From Plasmodiophora brassicae (lineage: Eukaryota > Endomyxa: Phytomyxea > Phytomyxea > Plasmodiophorida): a stretch of 64,000 nt of DNA. The position numbers were made by a program, and so were the translations under genes. Location: the NCBI GenBank assembly GCA_036867785.1, contig CP145413.1, positions 434,001 to 498,000 on the forward strand, given 5' to 3'. The notes beneath the pieces are model-generated. The model was not told where the DNA came from, did not search any database, and was given only the letters and a program-made list of their open reading frames with translations. Position 1 is the first letter of the stretch; each line of letters begins with the position of its first letter. This document shows positions 11,047 to 20,499 of this stretch, in pieces.

Positions 11047-12736
11047 TTAGCTAACGGGGGTTCGTGGGGTGACACGAGTGGTCCCGCCCATGAACGGCTG
11101 CAGGACAGGAGGGATGTCAACGCTGCCGTCCTCGTCCTGGAATACGCACAATCAGGGGGTTGGTACACGGGGGGACAGACACAAGCGGGTCCGTCACCTG
11201 GAACTGTTCCATGATGGCAATGATCATTCGAGGGACGGCGCACGCGGTCCCGTTGGCCGTGCCGATAAACCGCCTCGGCGTCGACGGCAGCTTGATGCGC
11301 GCGTTCAGCCGCCGGCTCTGGTAGTCGGTGCAATTCGACGCGCTCATGATCTCTCCATACGAGTCACGTCCCCTACCGGGCATCCACGCCTCGACGTCCA
11401 GCTTCCTATGCGCAGCCGCCCCGAGCTCTTCTGTGGGCATCTCCATCAGGCGACCGTGGAGGCCAAGCTTCTCGCATAGCTCGACCTGACCCCAGGCGCA
11501 TCAACGGAAGAACGACAGCGGAACGGGACGGGCGACTGACCTGAATTCTGGCAATCTCCAAGTGCATCGCATCCGCATCGTCCAGCTCGCAGGCGGCGAA
11601 CATTTCAACCTTGTTGAACTGATGCAGGCGGTACAGGCCACGGGACGCTGCGCCACTGCTCAGCTCGGTGCGAAAGCAGGGGCTGACACCGACGTATCGA
11701 ATTGGCAGGCTCTGGGGATCTGTACCAGTGCATGGGTCACATGGAGGCGTTGGGGGTACGACGAACGAACGCCTTCCACCAATGATCTTGTCGTACAACG
11801 TCATGGCAAGTGGGATCTCACCCGTGCCCGAGAGGCACAGTGTGGACCCGGCGATGTGATAGACAGCGTTGCTTGGATCGTCCGATCGGGGCTGGAACCC
11901 ACAGCGCTCGAGCGCGTGGGCGTGCACAAGCGATCCGGGGTTCAGCGCCGTGAACTTCTTCCGAACGACCTGTACCGGGTCCGGTGATCAGCCCATTGGG
12001 CACGTCAGCAGACGACGGGCACACACCTCCTGAAGCGTCCAGTTGATGAGAGCCTGCTCGAGGAAGACGGCCTCGTTCTTCAGAAACACGCAGTGGCTGC
12101 CAGACGCGGCCGCAGCGTTGGCGAAGTCGAACCAGTCGAGGGCGGCGCCCAGCTCGACGTGATCCCTGATGCGGAACCCCTCGGGGAACTCCCGTCGTTG
12201 GCCGAACGCCTTCACGACGCGCGCGTTGGCCTCGTCGCCGACGGGCGAGTCGACGTGCGACACGTTGGGCACCTTGGCGCACTCCTCCAGAAGCAGATGA
12301 TGAACGCGATGCTCCAGCGCGCGAAGGTCCTGGACCTTCTGCTTCGTCACACGAGCTTGCTCCCGCAGGTCACTGCCGACACTTCCGAATCAGCCACCCG
12401 GCTCATACGACCGCAACGTGTCCACCACCACGACCTGGCCGGGGCAACGCCCCCCGTTGACGCGTTCCTCTGCCTTTCGAGCTGCTGCCTAGGCGCTCGT
12501 TAGCACGACGGCGCGTGGGGCAACAACACGGGGACCTGCCTCGCTCGGACCATGTTGTCGTGCTCGCGAGACAGACCGGCGATGCGCCCGAAATCGACCT
12601 GCGATGCGTTGCGCTGCTGGACGTGGACCTGCAGCGCCGACGCGTCGCGTACGATACGCTTCACGTCGATCTGCGGGAGCACGCCGACGTCCAGCATGCT
12701 GCCGCGCAGCGCCGCCTGGCACGCGCGGCTCACCAT
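11047..12736 (-). CDS. SARS2: seryl-tRNA synthetase, mitochondrial type
   Basis: This class II synthetase charges mitochondrial tRNA-Ser. Visible are an N-terminal coiled-coil arm (EQARVTKQKVQDLR), motif 2 (LPIRYVGVSPCFRTE and RGLYRLHQFNKVEMF) and motif 3 (NGTACAVPR). The C-terminal end has DGSVDIPPVLQPFMGG. The start at 12736 gives MVSRACQAALRGSML, a credible mitochondrial presequence, followed by PQIDVKRI as in bacterial-type SerRS. Clear introns are 11137-11197, 11486-11540 (donor GTCAGT), 11712-11762 and 11970-12026. Two more lie between 12370 and 12560, but their exact ends are uncertain. The cytosolic enzyme must be encoded elsewhere. Confidence 0.88.
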
Positions 12737-12827
12737 GGGCGCTCGTCGACCGCAACGTCGACCGCACCGCGAGTCACGAATTTAGCCGACCGCCTCTGGA
12801 GACAGATGGGAGGGTCCCGATAGTGTA

Positions 12828-13464
12828 TTAGGCGACGAGATCGCCGAGGAAGTTCGCTCCAGCAATGACGGCGTCCAGGGCGGCGGTCTTCAGGCCCGTC
12901 GACGCTTTAATGTCCCGCATCGTCGTTCGTACGTCGTCGATGTCGACGCCGAGGTCGACGTACGCGTCCTCGAGGGCGGCGAGTGCGTCCCTCGCGTCGT
13001 CAAACGACCCGTGGAATTTGGCTTTGTCGCGACGATACCGCTCGGCGAGCGATGCGGCGCGCCGTTTCACGACGTGCTTGTTGGTCTTTGCCCATCCGAC
13101 CAAGCCGACGTTCCACAGGCGCGACATGGGCGACTGGCGCTTCAGCTGATCTTGCTGCCGCCGGTCCTCGGCATCCGCCTCCTTGATGACCTGCTGTGGC
13201 GTTCTACGCTGTGAGAGAAGGTCACGCCGGCTTGGTGTGATACGACGCACGCGCGCTGACATGAACTTTGAGGAAGGCAGTCAGGTCGTCGGTCGTCTGC
13301 AGTAAGGCCTGGTGGCTGTCCGCCAGGTTGTTGAACGCCGCCTGGACCGCTCGCTCTCGAACCGCGACAATGTCGCCGGCAGACCGGTCCGCGATCGCCA
13401 TGGGCAACAGGACAGCCGCCAGGACAATGGGGGCGATGAGCACGTTCCGTCGTTGCATTGCCAT
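12828..13464 (-). CDS. secreted coiled-coil protein, unknown family
   Basis: This is a 192-residue protein I do not recognise. It opens with a strong signal peptide (MAMQRRNVLIAPIVLAAV, cleavage likely after PMAIA). Long amphipathic helices rich in Ala, Gln and Arg follow, with no cysteines after the signal. One intron lies at 13209-13266, and exons total 579 nt. Predicted features are consistent with an exported or endomembrane helical protein. In a parasite such a small secreted helical protein could be an effector, but nothing in the sequence proves that. Confidence 0.7.
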
Positions 13465-13625
13465 GCTGACGATGCACCTGCGCCTCGCTGGCGTTCCAGC
13501 GCGAGATATTTCAGTGACGAATGCAGGTAAGACTGGTAAGTAACCCGATTCGAGGCCGCCGCCCTCGGAATGGCGGGTACTGGCTGCGACGGATGCGAAG
13601 TTCGCGCTTCCCGACGCCGCTTTAC

Positions 13626-13893
13626 GTTAGGACGCGGCGGGGGCTGTACCTAACCGCGCGCAAAACAATCGCAGCCGCGCGCGTGGGCGGCCGAGAATAG
13701 CCACCCGCGCGTCTGCAAGTCCAAAGCGCTCGCCGTGAAGACACTTCCCATCCACGAAGCAGCCGTTTCGCAGCAGCACGAGTTGATAGATATCGACACG
13801 GCCATTCCCGAAAGGGTTACCAATCGCGATCCCGCAGCTGACCGGCCCGCAGGTGGTCGTGATGATGAATCCACTTTACTACGGACTGGTCGG
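13626..13893 (-). pseudogene. isolated FG-GAP-like exon
   Basis: A minus-strand open stretch ending at a TAA near 13626 reads GIAIGNPFGNGRVDIYQ, then GERFGLADARVAILG. The GxPxxNGRVxIY and FG spacing resembles the FG-GAP (integrin beta-propeller) repeat. Stops close it off just upstream (TAG and TAA near 13895). I find no further propeller blades, so it is either one exon of a gene I cannot assemble or a remnant. It is adjacent to, but in a different unit from, the secreted coiled-coil gene. Confidence 0.3.
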
Positions 13894-13899
13894 CGGCGG

Positions 13900-15490
13900 C
13901 CGCGGCGATGCTGTGCGCTCAGACACCGAAGCTGATCTGTGTGTCAGTCAACCGTGGTGCAAGGTGACATGTGTGATGATGTATGTATGGACGCCACGAT
14001 TATTTTGCCCTGTTCATCGACTTGGTATGACCGCAAACGTCAGTGAACGCATCGCAGCATTTGGAGCCGAATCGCGTCGGAAACAATGCGAGCCATCTCG
14101 CCAGAAACGCCTCGGAATTGGACCCGTGATGCCGCTGGAAGCAGACGACGACAGGATTGACACAGTTACTCCTAAATTGCTGGCACGCTTTCGTCAGCTC
14201 TTTCGGCCGCCATTGTTTGAGCCCATCAGTGGCACGAAGGACAAAGTTCAACCGTTCCCTGGCACTGCCGCAACTTGTCAACAAACCACGCGATGGCGCA
14301 TCGAAGGTACCCGCGCGACGCTTGCCGACGACGGGATTCGGCGGCATCGCTTACGACCGCGGAATACTCGCTTGCGGCACAGGCCTGACGTTTCGCCGTG
14401 CGCTGACCGGTGCATCGGTGATTGATCGGTCGTTGGTGTACGAAAAGGGCTTTGTCTCCGTAGTCACGTATGGCTGCGACTGGCACCCGGGCATGGTGGC
14501 CGGTTCTACAGTGGTACCTTGAGTCCCCATAGGTTGAGGCGGAAACGGGGAAACAGTGCAGCCGTCGTGGCTGGATGTTGCGAACGAATATAGGGGAATT
14601 CGCGCGGGTCATTCTGGGATAAGCATATTCCAGTCGTACTGGTCGGTGGCGGCTTGATCCTGTGAGCACAGAATTGGTTGCAATACAAGGGAACTGGCAG
14701 AGTGCAAGTTCGAGGCCGTCGTTTGCATCAGGCGTCCACTGTCAGGCACCTCCTGACTCTGCGGCAGCGCAGAACCGGATGCGCCTGACATACGCGACAC
14801 GGCCATGTGCTTACAGTGTTGTCTCGTGGTGTCTCGGTAACGCCTTGCGACTGATCAAATTCACCGACGTGGCAGGGTCCGACTGGAGAATGGATACCAG
14901 TGGGAAACTGCCCGATTGCGTTTGATGCCCATACGCTCAAAGGGGCGTCTTGTGGTATTTCGAAAACTCCTTGCGATTGAAATTCGCTAGTTGGCCATGT
15001 GCTCGATGTGGCGTCAATCATGTCGTACGTCGGTAAGGCCTTGGGATTCAAAGCCGATATGACATAGGCCCGTTGGAGGGTTGATGCCAAAGTCGAGGGG
15101 CCCGTTGGTGTTTGTTGACCATGCGCTCGAAGTGGCATCAGGTACTATTTCGCTAACGACTTGCGAATCCAGTTCGCAATGACAGGGGTGGACTGGAGAG
15201 TGGAAGTCGACGAGAAGGTGCCCGGTGGAGTTTGGTTGCCATGGGTGCACAGTGGTGCCTTGTAGTGTTTCAGTTAGACCTGACGGTTCAAGTTCGCTTT
15301 GATAGAGGTCAGTTCGAGAGTGGGTGTCGACAAGGAAATGACCGTCAGCGTTAAGTAACAGGCGCCAATCTTCGTAGACGCCGTATGAGACGGTTTGCCG
15401 CGCGATGTTCGTGGACGTTCGCCATTTTGCATAGGGAAACGTCGCGGGCGTCGTCTGGAGGCAGTTGACGATCGGCGTTGATCAGAACGT
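13900..15490. other. gene-poor stretch
   Basis: Apart from the tandem repeats annotated at 14800-15330, I see no convincing gene here. Open frames exist on both strands (for example plus 14157-14522 and minus 14000-14347 and 14226-14669) but none has recognisable motifs or matching exon joins. Codon use looks unstructured. Confidence 0.4.
14800..15330. repeat. degenerate tandem repeat, unit about 120 bp
   Basis: Related blocks recur with the core CCATGYGCTCGAAGTGG. Clear cores are near 14928, 14993, 15118 and 15238, so the spacing is about 120 bp with one shortened unit. Within units, TTGCGA..CA..TTCGC and GGTGGACTGGAGAGTGGA are shared. The copies are strongly diverged, so this is an old minisatellite-like array. 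It is open over much of its length in one minus-strand frame. Confidence 0.55.
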
Positions 15491-15492
15491 TC

Positions 15493-16317
15493 ATGGGGCG
15501 CGGGGGCAAATGGACACAGGAGGAGGATACTGTACTTGGTCGCGCCTGGGTCGTCGTCTCCGAGGATCCAATTCGGGGAAACGAAGTCAAGTCGTCCACC
15601 TTCTGGGGCGATATCTTCTAGAAGTTCAAGGCCGCGATTGGAGAGACGGCGAGGACGCAAGGAGCGCTCCAGAACCGATGGACGGAGATTAACAAATCCG
15701 CCCAGCAGTTTTCTGGGGTGCTGTCAGAAGTACAGAAGCCTCTTTGAGCAACTGTCGTCGTGTTTTGACCGCGTATGTACATCAGATCAACGCTCTGAAC
15801 GAGAGCGGCACCAACCAGGAAGACAAAGAGAAGAAGGCCAAAGTTGTGTTTCTCACGACGTATGGTGCGGTGTTCGTCCATGGCGAAGTGCACAACATTC
15901 TGTCGTGCTGCCCGAAGTGGCAGCAACTGCCTGGGACGTTAACGCCAAAGAAGCGTCCTCGCGACGAGGCCTATGACGAGGATACGCCTGCCAAGGGTAG
16001 ATAATGCGCGCTTGGTTACGCTCGACTTTAACTGACATATTATCGCAGCTGAACGTCCCATTCGCGTTAAAGCAGCGAAACTCGCTGCCACAGAGTCCAC
16101 TAGTACGTCGCCCGGTAATGGCACTTCGGCGGCGATTGTGCAAGCCAAGAGCGAGCTGCAAGGAGTGCAGAATACCATGCGAGACTTCATGCTCCTTAAG
16201 ATGTTAAGCATGAATGAGGAGAATCTCAGTGAGCCCAAGAGGGCAGTAAACCATTCGTTTACTGCATCGAGTACTTCTTCCGCAAGGACTGGAATGCTGC
16301 CCTCTTGGGCTCACTGA
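15493..16317 (+). pseudogene. NAM/Myb-SANT-like DNA-binding protein, broken
   Basis: The reading KWTQEEDTVLGRAW, VSEDPIRGNE, FW, NRWTEINKSAQQFSG and RPIRVKAAK is the Myb/SANT plus NAM-associated layout. That layout is common in plant, oomycete and protist genomes and is often linked to PIF/Harbinger-type transposons. Introns at 15730-15785 and 15997-16048 join the pieces in frame (717 nt). A TAG at 15619-15621 interrupts the SANT domain at codon 43, so the gene looks dead unless the stop is read through. The last exon runs into the inverted duplication at 16000-16543, so its native C-terminus is replaced by loop and reverse-arm sequence before TGA at 16315. Confidence 0.7.
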
Positions 16318-16543
16318 GATTCTCCTCATTCATGCTTAACATCTTAAGGAGCATGAAGTCTCGCATGGTATTCTGCACTCCTTGCAGCGCGCCCTTGGCT
16401 TGCACGATCGCCGCCAAAGTGCCATTACCGGACGACGTACTGGTGGACTCTGTGGCAGCGAGTTTCGCTGCTTTAACGCCAATGGGACGTTCAGCTGCGA
16501 TAATATGTCAGTTAAAGTCGAGCGTAACCAAGCGCGCATTATC
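16000..16543. repeat. 247-bp inverted repeat with 50-bp loop
   Basis: Left arm about 16000-16246, loop 16247-16296, right arm 16297-16543. By eye the arms differ at about seven positions (roughly 97% identity). The arms contain the 3' part of intron 2 and the last exon of the NAM/Myb-like gene. One breakpoint therefore lies inside an intron. The right arm has the more canonical RPIGVKAAK; the left arm has RPIRVKAAK. Confidence 0.92.
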
Positions 16544-16636
16544 GTCACCGTGATGGGAAACTGGCTGGAAGGGCACCGGTGCCACTAGCGTCAGACATGC
16601 AGCCAGGACAGCAGCAATTGCAGCCGGCGACGTCAT
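16259..16636 (-). CDS. predicted fusion: signal-peptide exon plus NAM-type C-terminal exon
   Basis: On the minus strand an ATG at 16636 opens MTSPAAIAAVLAACLTLVAP, a textbook signal peptide, ending in VSHH. An intron at 16495-16548 (donor GTGACG, internal TTTAACTGAC, acceptor ATCGCAG) joins it in frame to the inverted NAM exon: ERPIGVKAAK through KRAAFQSLRKKYSMQ and TAA at 16259. Exons are 88 and 236 nt, together 108 codons with no stop. The intron itself is chimeric, its 5' end coming from the signal-peptide gene and its 3' end from the NAM gene. The product, about 107 residues, would be a secreted helical basic/acidic protein. Expression is not shown. Confidence 0.55.
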
Positions 16637-16639
16637 TCC

Positions 16640-18040
16640 GCGCACGCGGGAGTTTGGACTGCCTCTGCGCGCAACGCCTGCATAATAGTGGCATCCTGCT
16701 GTGAGAACGACAGCAGTACGTCAAGGATGAACTCAGGGCTGTGAAGATGACGGACCACGTACGTACATAGGCCTGACCGTCGTGCGCATCTCTCTCTGCG
16801 TGTACGACTGGAAACTCGTGTCAAGATATGAGAGGCGAAATCGTGGCTTCTGCCCACAGATCTTTCAGACACAACGCAAGCATCGTCCGCCGATTGATAT
16901 TATCTGGTTCCGGAAAGGAATTCGACCCCGTTGTAGTTTCCGTCTTGATCTTATACTATTCAGAATTGAGCAATAACTAACCTTTTCCACGGTCGTAACC
17001 GTGAACGTGACTGATCGAAAAGCGCTCGTCACCGAATCGAGACGACGCAACGGCCTAACAGATCGGTGAAGTCAACCAAGTAATTGGGGCGTCACCAACC
17101 CACAGTTCGACTTCCGCAGTCGACATCTTCCATCGATCATGCCGCGTATACCGATAAACAGATCAGGGTACGACTAGACTCTCTCAACCAGGATGTTTTC
17201 GATCCCACGACAGTAGACAGCAACACTATTGGATGACTATCAAAGAATGGTGGCTTGGGCAACGGCATGCGAGCGGTAACCACATCGGCGCCAGGCCTGT
17301 ATGACGACAGTCGCATCGTTGAGCTGGTCGGATGGATACTGGACCCACCTGAAGACCTGCCCAATCAACTAATTGGGACCTACGCAGCAAGCACTGAGCA
17401 GTCGAATTCGTAAAGTACCGTAATCGCAAGTACTGTCAGGACAACATCTGGACACTCTGTCCACAACAATGGCTGACGATTTGTAGAGATAGAGGGCAAA
17501 CTATGCGAAGTCCACCAGGAAACGAACTGTACCCAGAGACACGCCATTGTTGAGCGTCAGAGCATTGATAACGACGAAACAATCCGTCTGATCAGCGGCG
17601 TGGCTGGAAATGGTCCAGGATGCCGCCGCGGTCACATACGACGTAGCTGTCAGACGACAATGCCCGGTCGGGCGTCATCGTCTATGATAAGCTGATACCG
17701 ACCTATGTAGTACTGCAGTAGAAAAGTGACCGCTAGAGCTCGCGCCCAGGCAGTTGAATGACTGATCACGGCCATAACGCGCAACGGCTCGATTCACCAT
17801 CCTGTTACGAATCGCGCCCGAGGTTGCTGCGATCGGCAATGACCCGGGCAGTGTTGAAACGGGCACGCTTCGAGGCCTCGCTTTTCACCAGAAAGACCGG
17901 GGCGGTCGGTCCCCGGGCCGGATTAATCGTGGTGTCGCTGTCGGGCTTGACCGCCATTCCGGTATTGTATTTCCGCCAGACACGAGCCCCACGTCGTCGC
18001 TGAAGTCCCTCCAGACACGATCTCGACACTGCTGCTGAAG
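16640..18040. other. unresolved stretch with coding-like fragments
   Basis: No gene could be assembled. Plus-strand fragments read like protein, for example around 17140-17420 (DKQIRVRLDSLNQDVFDP; GLYDDSRIVELVGWILDPP) and 17480-17690 (EIEGKLCEVHQETNCTQR). Stops and frame changes separate them, and no splice set joins them all. They may be exons of an ectodomain gene read towards 18042, or a decayed gene. Confidence 0.3.
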
Positions 18041-18041
18041 G

Positions 18042-18475
18042 ATGACAGCTTCGCCCACGTATACGATCGTCGGTAAGCCTGGCGAACGTTACGTGTATCA
18101 CGCTGCGAGGCGCATGACGCGTGCTGGACAGGTGCGGCGGCGCTTGCCACTGCGGTCGCCGCGGTCGAGTTCCAGTATGACCAGAATCGCTGGACGACGA
18201 GCTCATATCATAGGGACACGGAAAGTTCGATAGCGTGGTGGATATGGCTGCTGATCGTTCTGTTCGTCTGCACCTTTGTCGCTGCCGTTATCGCGCGCCA
18301 GCGGCAACGTCGTCGTCGTTACGCTATGGAGGCGAACGCCAACGCGGCGCAGGCGCCGGTATTGCTCTACGCGCAGACGCCCGCGTTCCAGGGGCAGACG
18401 ACGCCCGTGTACCAGGGGCAGACGACGCCAGCGTACCAGACGGGCACACCCGCCCCGCCCGCGTATTACCAATAA
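18042..18475 (+). CDS. small single-pass membrane protein with PPxY tail
   Basis: This 124-residue protein has two exons (intron 18073-18131; 375 nt). The N-terminus (TIVGAALATAVAA) could be a signal peptide. A short polar ectodomain is followed by one strong membrane span (WWIWLLIVLFVCTFVAAVIA) and a basic stop-transfer stretch. The cytosolic tail holds the imperfect repeat QGQTTP(V/A)YQ and ends PAPPAYYQ, which contains a PPxY (PPAY) WW-domain ligand. The layout resembles the VOPP1/WBP1/Shisa-like group, but sequence identity is not evident. The TAA stop overlaps an AATAAA signal. Upstream exons cannot be excluded. Confidence 0.6.
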
Positions 18476-18500
18476 ACGGTTATCACCGTTCGCTGGCAGC

Positions 18501-19682
18501 ATGGGCATGGCCATTGGCGAGCGCGAACGGCCCGCGGCAATCATGTCGGCGGGCCGCGGTCTCCTGCCCGCGCTGGTCGACGGCCTCGGCGGCGCCGTCG
18601 AGCGCACCGCGCTGGTCGTCCTCGGCAACGAGGCCGCCGACCTGGACTCGTGCGCGTCGACGCTGCTGTTGGCGCTGGCCGTCCCCGGCGCCCTGCCCGT
18701 CATCAAGTACGTGTCGTTCGACGCCGCCCGTCGCCCCCGTTCTGACCGACCTAGTTGCCGGCGGGCCGAGTTCCGCCTGCGGAAGGACGTCGCGTTCGCG
18801 ATGGAGCGCGTCCGGATCGCGCCCGCGGCGCTGCGGTTCGTCGACGACGTCGACCTGGCGGGGGGGTTCGCTGCGGGTCGGTACCAGGGCCTGGCCCTGG
18901 TCGACCACAACGACCCCGCGTCGCACCAGCAGACCCTGCGCCCGTACGTCACCATGATCTTCGACCACCACCGCGACCTAGGCCTACACCCGGGCGCGTC
19001 GCCCCGCGTCGTGCGCCCGACGGCCAGCGCCTGCACGCTGGTGGCCGAGTACCTTCGCCGACGAGCGCCGGGCGCCCTGCAGGACGTCGGCGTACGGTTC
19101 CTGATCGCGGCGACGCTGCTGCTGGACACGCACGCGTTCTCGCCCGACCTGCAACGGCAGACGCCCGACGACGTCGCCCTGTTCGACGAGGTGTACCCGG
19201 GGCAGCTGAACCGCGACGACCTGTTCGCCGAGCTCCTCGACCGGCGCACCGACCTGGCCGGGTTCACCGCCGACGACCTGCTCCTCAGGGACCTGAAGTT
19301 CGCGGTCGGCGACGATGGCGCCCGCGTGGCCGTTGCCGTCGTCCCCGAATCCATCGCCGACTGGCGGCGTCGCGACCCGTCGTGGCGCGCCTCGGTCCAG
19401 GCGTGGGCGACGGCGCGTCAGTGCGCCCTCGTCTGCGTCATATTCGCGTTCGAGGACGACGCCATCCGCCGCCAGATCCTGCTGGTCGACTGCGCCGCCG
19501 CCCCCGGCGACGCGTTCGCCCGCCTGCACAGCGCCCTGCTGGACTCGGAGCTCGACGTCGCCCCGCTGGACGGCACGCCGGGCGCCATCGCGTTCGAGCA
19601 GCGCAACGTGAAGTGCACGCGGAAGACGCTCCTGCCCATTGTCGAGCAGTGCCTCAGGTCGGGCGGGCCGCATGCGCCATGA
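18501..19682 (+). CDS. exopolyphosphatase / PRUNE-type DHH-DHHA2 phosphoesterase
   Basis: This cytosolic metal-dependent phosphatase acts on polyphosphate or related short chains. The DHH motifs are GNEAADLDS (motif I), ALVDHND (motif II) and IFDHHRD (motif III), and a DHHA2 domain fills the C-terminal half. With intron 18713-18754 (42 nt) removed the protein is 379 residues, and PVIKYVCRRAEFRLRKDV aligns with the family. The intron is a multiple of three without stops, so an unspliced message still encodes a 393-residue form. The region is extremely GC-rich. It could be yeast PPX1-like or animal PRUNE-like; these are hard to tell apart here. Confidence 0.88.
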   Translation: MGMAIGERERPAAIMSAGRGLLPALVDGLGGAVERTALVVLGNEAADLDSCASTLLLALAVPGALPVIKYVSFDAARRPRSDRPSCRRAEFRLRKDVAFAMERVRIAPAALRFVDDVDLAGGFAAGRYQGLALVDHNDPASHQQTLRPYVTMIFDHHRDLGLHPGASPRVVRPTASACTLVAEYLRRRAPGALQDVGVRFLIAATLLLDTHAFSPDLQRQTPDDVALFDEVYPGQLNRDDLFAELLDRRTDLAGFTADDLLLRDLKFAVGDDGARVAVAVVPESIADWRRRDPSWRASVQAWATARQCALVCVIFAFEDDAIRRQILLVDCAAAPGDAFARLHSALLDSELDVAPLDGTPGAIAFEQRNVKCTRKTLLPIVEQCLRSGGPHAP

Positions 19683-19725
19683 AATTGACGGACGGCAACG
19701 GCACCGTCTAGGTTAGCGGAATGAA

Positions 19726-20450
19726 ATGAACGACGTACGCGCGTCCGTTTCAGAGTGGACGACGGCACAATTGGGTGCGCACGCGCGCCGCGCCGCGCAC
19801 CGCACCGCGTCGTCGGTTGGTGCCGCGCGCGACGCCGAATGTGGTGCTGTCGGCGGCCGGCCGGCCTGTCCGCCCAGGTCAGCAGGCAGATCCAGGCGAA
19901 GCTGCGCGAGATCGAGACCGTGTTCCCGCGCACGGTCGTGTCCTGCATCGTGACGCAGACCGGCGAGCTCATGTCGGTGCGTCGGATCGCGCCCGTGCCC
20001 GGCGGCGGTGTCGGACTGAACGTCGGTCGTGCAGAGCGCAGCAGGTCAAGCCCGACCAGGAACGCGTTGACGACCTGGTCCTGCCCATTGCACAGCTGAA
20101 GAGGGCGGCCGAGCAGTTCGGTACGACATTCGTCGCGGTGGCCGCCCCGCCATCGTCGCTGACGGGTGCCGTGGCAGGGTCGACGTTGAACCAGTCGAGC
20201 TGTCCCGTCGTACATCTACGTGGCAACCGGGTCATGTTCTCGTGCTACGAGCTCGGCGATCACGTGCGTATATATCGGATCGGTTTCGTCGGGCGGGCGC
20301 CGCCTCTGAACCGCCCGCTCGTAGTTGCTGGCGTTCTACACGGACATGTCGGGCGTCGACCTGATGACGTACGACACGGCGGACGCCGATTCGCGCATGG
20401 GATTCATTATCGCCGACCTGAGGCTATTATTTCAAAACCTGTCCATATAG
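19726..20450 (+). CDS. roadblock/LC7-like small protein (tentative)
   Basis: The protein is about 130 residues. After introns 19977-20041, 20121-20177 and 20264-20324 it reads TVVSCIVTQTGELMS, PIAQLKRAAEQFG, RVMFSCYELGDHLLAFYTD and MGFIIADLRLLFQNL. The order of a beta-hairpin, a helix, a VxFxxYxLGDHxLAxY strand pair and a last helix fits the roadblock fold of dynein light chains and Ragulator/LAMTOR subunits. The middle intron is in frame and stop-free. The first exon is uncertain: the ATG at 19726 would need a long intron (about 145 nt), while an ATG near 19840 would avoid it. I cannot assign the subfamily. Confidence 0.5.
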
Positions 20451-20499
20451 CGGGGTTGATTCACATATATAAAATGTTGTTGGGGAGGCGCGCCCGATT

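Noticed and set aside
12500-12780. Arg/Ala-rich plus-strand frames over the seryl-tRNA synthetase N-terminus
   Set aside because: They are shadows of the minus-strand exon, whose PQIDVKRI start matches the family.
14000-14670. Protein genes in the 14.0-14.7 kb open frames
   Set aside because: Both strands are open but no frame has motifs, splice joins or a credible start.
18203-19354. Long minus-strand frame opposite the PRUNE gene
   Set aside because: It is an antisense shadow created by very high GC. The plus strand carries clear DHH motifs.
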